NCBI GenBank assembly: GCA_050257395.1 | Contig: JBLMWU010000084.1 | Location: 1 to 25,193, forward strand | From: JAIRTY01 sp050257395 | GTDB lineage: Bacteria > Actinomycetota > Actinomycetes > Streptosporangiales > Streptosporangiaceae | Length of the DNA: 25,193 nt | Direction: 5' to 3' | Shown: positions 22,343 through 25,193 of the stretch, one piece after another | Layout: each line of letters starts with the position of its first letter | Position numbering within the stretch: position 1 is the first letter of the stretch | Made by a program: the position numbers and the translations under genes | Notes under the pieces: model-generated | Told to the model about the DNA's origin: nothing | Databases searched by the model: none | The model's input: only the letters and a program-made list of their open reading frames with translations

Positions 22343-22783
22343 ATGGCGTTCCGCATCTCGCTTGACGTCCACCGTTCACCTTCGGACGTCTTCGCGTTTG
22401 TCGCGGACTTCCGGAACATGCCCGCGTGGTACGAAGCAGTGGAACGGGTCACTGCCGAGACATCCACCCCGGTTGCCACAGGTACGCGGTTTCATATGGT
22501 CAGGTCCCTTCCCGGCGGCCTGGCCCACAACGACGTCGAGGTAACGTCCTGCCGCGCCGATGCGGAAATAACGTTCACCTCGACGAGCGGCCCCACACCC
22601 TTCCAGTACCGCTACCGGTTCGAGCCGGTTCCGGACGGCACCCGGCTGACTCTGGACGGGGAGATCAGCGGAGCGGGCCTGCCGGGTCTCGCCGGCCATG
22701 TAGGTGATGGCCTCGCCAGCCGGCTGTTCAAGCAGGGCATGCGGAAGAACCTGGAAGCGCTCAAGAAACTCGTTGAGGCTTAG
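22343..22783 (+). CDS. SRPBCC (polyketide cyclase/dehydrase-like) family protein
   Basis: The 146-residue protein has the START/Bet v1-like pattern: DVHRSPSDVFAFVADFRNMPAWY at the start (helix 1 with the conserved F-D/N-x-x-x-x-x-W), strand ETSTPVATGTRFHMV, then YRYRFEPVPDGTRLTLDGEI and a long C-terminal helix rich in Lys (KQGMRKNLEALKKLVEA). Such proteins bind lipids, polyketides or other hydrophobic ligands; the ligand is unknown. I chose ATG 22343, preceded by a strong GAGGAGGAAG (22331-22340); longer in-frame readings contain only low-complexity residues. Its stop is one base from the convergent response-regulator stop. Confidence 0.88.
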   Translation: MAFRISLDVHRSPSDVFAFVADFRNMPAWYEAVERVTAETSTPVATGTRFHMVRSLPGGLAHNDVEVTSCRADAEITFTSTSGPTPFQYRYRFEPVPDGTRLTLDGEISGAGLPGLAGHVGDGLASRLFKQGMRKNLEALKKLVEA

Positions 22784-22784
22784 T

Positions 22785-23462
22785 TCAGTCCGCTGGGCAG
22801 GCTGGCCCGCGGGGAGTGACCAGCCCGCTCTGGTAGGCGAAGACGACGAGCTGGGCGCGGTCGCGGGCGCCGAGCTTGGTCATCGCCCGGCTGACGTGGG
22901 TCTTGGCGGTGGTCGGGCTGAGCACCATGGCGGCGGCGATCTCGTCGTTGCTCAGCCCGTGGGCGACCAGCGCCACGACCTCGCGTTCGCGGTTGGTGAG
23001 TGCCTCCATGCCGGCGGTGGCGCGGGCGTCCGGCGGGCGGGCTATGAATTCGCTGATCAGCCGGCGGGTGACGGCAGGTGACAGCAGCGCGTCGCCGCGG
23101 GTGACGACGCGCAGGGCCTGCAGCAGGTCGGCTGGCTCGGTGTCCTTGAGCAGGAACCCGCTGGCGCCGGCCCGCAGCGCCTGGAAGATGTACTCGTCCA
23201 GGCCGTAGTTGGTGAGGATGACGACGCGGACGCCCGAGAGCTCCTCGTCCGCCACGATCTGGCGGGTCGTCTCGATGCCGTCCATGACCGGCATCTGGAC
23301 ATCAACCAGCGCGATGTCCGGCCGGTGCTCCCTGGCCAGCGCCACCCCCTGCCGCCCGTCGGCGGCCTCGGCGACGACCTGGATGTCGTCTTCGGCTTCC
23401 AGGAGCGACCGGATGCCGCTGCGGATCAGCGCCTGGTCGTCGACCAGCAGGACCCTGATCAT
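22785..23462 (-). CDS. NarL/FixJ-family two-component response regulator
   Basis: The 225-residue regulator has an N-terminal receiver domain with acidic pair D8/D9 (LLVDDQ), phospho-acceptor Asp54 (ALVDVQMPVMDG), Thr84 (VILTNYG) and Lys106 (LLKDTEP). A LuxR-type helix-turn-helix follows at ~155-215 (LTNREREVVALVAHGLSNDE, then IAAAMVLSPTTAKTHVSRAM). The start ATG 23462 overlaps the kinase stop by four bases (ATGA). The longer upstream open frame lies within the kinase gene and was rejected. It is expected to act on the divergent ABC ATPase gene at 24433, a common arrangement for DrrAB-type exporters; this is inferred from position. Confidence 0.93.
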   Translation of the reverse strand: MIRVLLVDDQALIRSGIRSLLEAEDDIQVVAEAADGRQGVALAREHRPDIALVDVQMPVMDGIETTRQIVADEELSGVRVVILTNYGLDEYIFQALRAGASGFLLKDTEPADLLQALRVVTRGDALLSPAVTRRLISEFIARPPDARATAGMEALTNREREVVALVAHGLSNDEIAAAMVLSPTTAKTHVSRAMTKLGARDRAQLVVFAYQSGLVTPRGPACPAD

Positions 23463-24229
23463 GACGGCGCCCGCACCGGGAGCTCGGCGCGCACCCGGAA
23501 GCCGCCGCCCGGCTGCGGGCCGGCCTCGAGCCGGCCGCCGAGCGCGGAGACCCGTTCCCGCATGCCGATCAGGCCCAGCCCGGAAGCCGCTGGCGTGGCC
23601 TGGGGCGCCTTCCCGTCGTCGTCGATCTGCACGGTCAGCGCACCCGCGCCGTACCGGAGGCTCACGGTGGCGCGGGCCGGCCCGGCATGGCGGGTGATGT
23701 TGGTGAGCGCCTCCTGCACGATGCGGTACACCGCCTGATCCACGTCCGCGGGGAGCGGGAGCTCGGCGCCGGTGACGGTCACGGTCACCGGCAGCCCGGC
23801 CGCTCGCGACCGCGACACCAGCCCCGGCAGCCCGGCCAGGCCGCTGGCGCCGGTGTCGTCCACGCTGCGCAGCACGCCCAGCGTGGCGCGCAGCTCCCGG
23901 GCCGCGTCCGCGCCGGCTTCCTGGATCGCCAGCAGCGCGGCGGGCACCTCCTCGCCGCGCTTGCGGGCCAGGTGGACCGCCACGCCTGCCTGCACCTGGA
24001 TCACCGAGATGCTGTGGGTCAGCGAATCGTGCAGCTCGCGGGCGATCCGCAGCCGCTCCTCCACCGCCCTGCGGCGGGCAGCTTCGTCCCTGGTCCTTTC
24101 CGCCTCCTCGGCCCGCTGCTCCACCTCCCGGAGGTGAAGCTGCCACATGCGGAAGGCCGCCAGCGTGACGCCGCCCGAGATGAGCCAGCCCGCTCCGTAG
24201 ATTCTCCGCCAGGCCCGGTCCGTGCGCAT
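23459..24229 (-). CDS. NarL-partner sensor histidine kinase (short form)
   Basis: The 256-residue kinase of the HisKA_3 type has a single likely transmembrane stretch (~11-29, YGAGWLISGGVTLAAF), a charged coiled-coil-like linker (~33-60), His67 in RELHDSLTHS as the phospho-acceptor, and an HATPase_c domain with the N-box QEALTNITRHA and a GLGLIGMRERV G-box. Typical actinobacterial relatives have four to six N-terminal helices and about 380-400 residues, so the sensor part is nearly absent. An in-frame TAG lies 12 bases upstream of the ATG, ruling out extension in this frame. It overlaps the regulator gene (ATGA). The signal is unknown. Confidence 0.9.
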   Translation of the reverse strand: MRTDRAWRRIYGAGWLISGGVTLAAFRMWQLHLREVEQRAEEAERTRDEAARRRAVEERLRIARELHDSLTHSISVIQVQAGVAVHLARKRGEEVPAALLAIQEAGADAARELRATLGVLRSVDDTGASGLAGLPGLVSRSRAAGLPVTVTVTGAELPLPADVDQAVYRIVQEALTNITRHAGPARATVSLRYGAGALTVQIDDDGKAPQATPAASGLGLIGMRERVSALGGRLEAGPQPGGGFRVRAELPVRAPS

Positions 24230-24394
24230 CTTCTGAGCCTACGGGCGTGGCCGCCGCGCGCATCGTCCCGCCGGACCCATTGCGGCCTACTTCCCCGGCA
24301 GTAGGCAGGCGGCCCGGCTGATCCCCGGTGACCAGGCAGAAGACACATCAGCGGCCCGACGACGGCACCCCGGCCACGCGCCAGCATCGTTCCC

Positions 24395-24436
24395 ATGACA
24401 AAAATCCTCCAGCTTCACCCGCGGCGGCTGGGATGA
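24395..24436 (+). CDS. Short leader ORF overlapping the DrrA-type ABC gene
   Basis: ATG 24395 opens a 13-codon frame (MTKILQLHPRRLG) whose TGA overlaps the ATG of the ABC gene (ATGA, 24433-24436). The ABC start has no good SD, so translation of the leader could couple to it. CAGCAT (24382-24387) seven bases before the leader ATG resembles a -10 and would fit a leaderless transcript starting at 24395. Evidence is positional only; no peptide family is known to me. Confidence 0.4.
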   Translation: MTKILQLHPRRLG

Positions 24437-25193
24437 CAGCGGCCGCTCCCTTCGCGATCGAAGCCACCGGGCTGGTCAAGACCTTCGGCACGACCCGGGC
24501 GGTGGACGGCCTGGACCTCGCGGTCCCGCGCGGCGGCGTGTTCGGCCTGCTGGGGCCGAACGGGGCCGGCAAGACCACGACCATCCGCATCTTCACGACC
24601 CTGACCAGGCCAGATGCCGGTCAGGCCAGGGTGCTTGGCCACGACGTCCGGGCGGACCCGCACGCGGTGCGCAGCAGCATCGGCGTCACCGGCCAGTTCG
24701 CGACGATCGACGCCAGCCTCACCGGCATGGAAAACCTGCTGCTGCAGGGCCGGCTGCTGGGGCTGGGCCGCCGGGCGGCGCGCGCCCGGGCGGGCGGGCT
24801 GCTGGAGGCCTTCGGGCTGACCAGCGCCGCCGGGCGCGCGGTGACGACCTACTCCGGCGGCATGCAGCGGCGCCTGGACATCGCGGCCAGCATGGTGGTC
24901 GTGCCCGCGCTGCTGTTCCTGGACGAGCCGACCACCGGGCTTGACCCCGGCAGCCGCAGCCAGGTGTGGGACATGGTGCGCGCGATCGTCGACCTTGGCA
25001 CGACGGTCGTCCTGACGACCCAGTACCTCGACGAGGCCGACCAGCTCGCAGACCGGATCGCCGTCGTCGACCATGGCCGCGTGATCGCCGAGGGCTCCCG
25101 CGCGGAGCTGAAGGCCTCGGTCGGGGCGAACGGCCTGCGGGTGCACCTCGCCGACGCCGCACAGCGCGAGCAGGCCGCCGGGCTGCTGGCGAA
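24433..25193 (+). CDS. DrrA-type ABC transporter ATP-binding protein, truncated by the window end
   Basis: The first 253 codons of an antibiotic/daunorubicin-resistance (DrrA-like) ATPase are in the window. Walker A GPNGAGKTT (41-49), Q-loop Gln88 (GVTGQFATID), signature YSGGMQRRLD (140-149), Walker B LFLDEPTTGLDP (161-172) and LTTQYLDEAD (~194-203) are visible. In this subfamily a Gln (Q197) occupies the usual H-loop His position, as seen here. No stop is reached; the full protein is normally ~320 residues and is followed by an ABC-2 permease gene. It is divergent from the two-component pair and coupled to the leader ORF by ATGA. The substrate is probably a hydrophobic drug or lipid, which cannot be read from sequence. 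Confidence 0.9.
   Translation, partial: MTAAAPFAIEATGLVKTFGTTRAVDGLDLAVPRGGVFGLLGPNGAGKTTTIRIFTTLTRPDAGQARVLGHDVRADPHAVRSSIGVTGQFATIDASLTGMENLLLQGRLLGLGRRAARARAGGLLEAFGLTSAAGRAVTTYSGGMQRRLDIAASMVVVPALLFLDEPTTGLDPGSRSQVWDMVRAIVDLGTTVVLTTQYLDEADQLADRIAVVDHGRVIAEGSRAELKASVGANGLRVHLADAAQREQAAGLLA

Noticed and set aside
23463..24263. N-terminal extension of the response regulator
   Set aside because: It is a shifted-frame shadow of the kinase gene; the receiver domain begins exactly at ATG 23462.
1..25193. CRISPR arrays, tRNA or rRNA genes, insertion sequences
   Set aside because: No regularly spaced repeats, no cloverleaf or conserved rRNA segments and no transposase motifs were recognised on reading; a dedicated search was not possible.

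Overview
The window is high-GC DNA with third-position G/C bias, frequent GTG starts, short overlapping gene junctions and an F420-type flavin/deazaflavin oxidoreductase. A latex-clearing-protein-type oxygenase remnant, an intradiol dioxygenase, a GH30 glycosidase and several ABC-2 exporters also fit a soil or saprophytic actinomycete (Streptosporangiales/Streptomyces-like). This assignment is an inference from gene content and codon style; no rRNA, tRNA, CRISPR or insertion sequence was seen.

Layout. 1-4.2 kb is metabolic and partly decayed: an N-terminally truncated Lcp/MpaB-type haem oxygenase (minus), a threonine-aldolase-like PLP enzyme (minus), a free-standing E2 acyltransferase catalytic domain (plus), a C-terminal fragment of a putative glycolipid-binding protein (plus) and a PPOX/F420 oxidoreductase (plus). 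4.16-5.66 kb is a translationally coupled SDR-TetR operon on the minus strand with an operator-like dyad ahead of it. 5.97-11.01 kb is a plus-strand operon of ABC ATPase, ABC-2 permease with an extracytoplasmic C-terminal domain, and a secreted beta-propeller/phosphoesterase.

11.09-15.91 kb is a minus-strand unit: secreted GH30 glycosidase, a 1028-residue BNR/Asp-box propeller protein without a signal peptide, and a small two-helix membrane protein. It starts from a good sigma70-type promoter bracketed by two copies of an 11-bp repeat. 16.28-19.42 kb is a second ABC-2 system whose ATPase is fused to an N-terminal multi-helix membrane domain, driven by an AT-rich dyad promoter. 19.5-22.8 kb holds an intradiol ring-cleavage dioxygenase (minus), peptide chain release factor 3 (plus) and an SRPBCC protein (plus). 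22.8-25.2 kb has a two-component pair (minus) divergent from a DrrA-type ABC ATPase that runs off the end and is preceded by a 13-codon overlapping leader ORF.

The most unusual structures are the membrane-domain/ATPase fusion with an internal start, the exporter-phosphoesterase operon, the repeat-bracketed promoter of the GH30 operon, and the Lcp fragment that keeps its active-site residues but has lost its N-terminal third.
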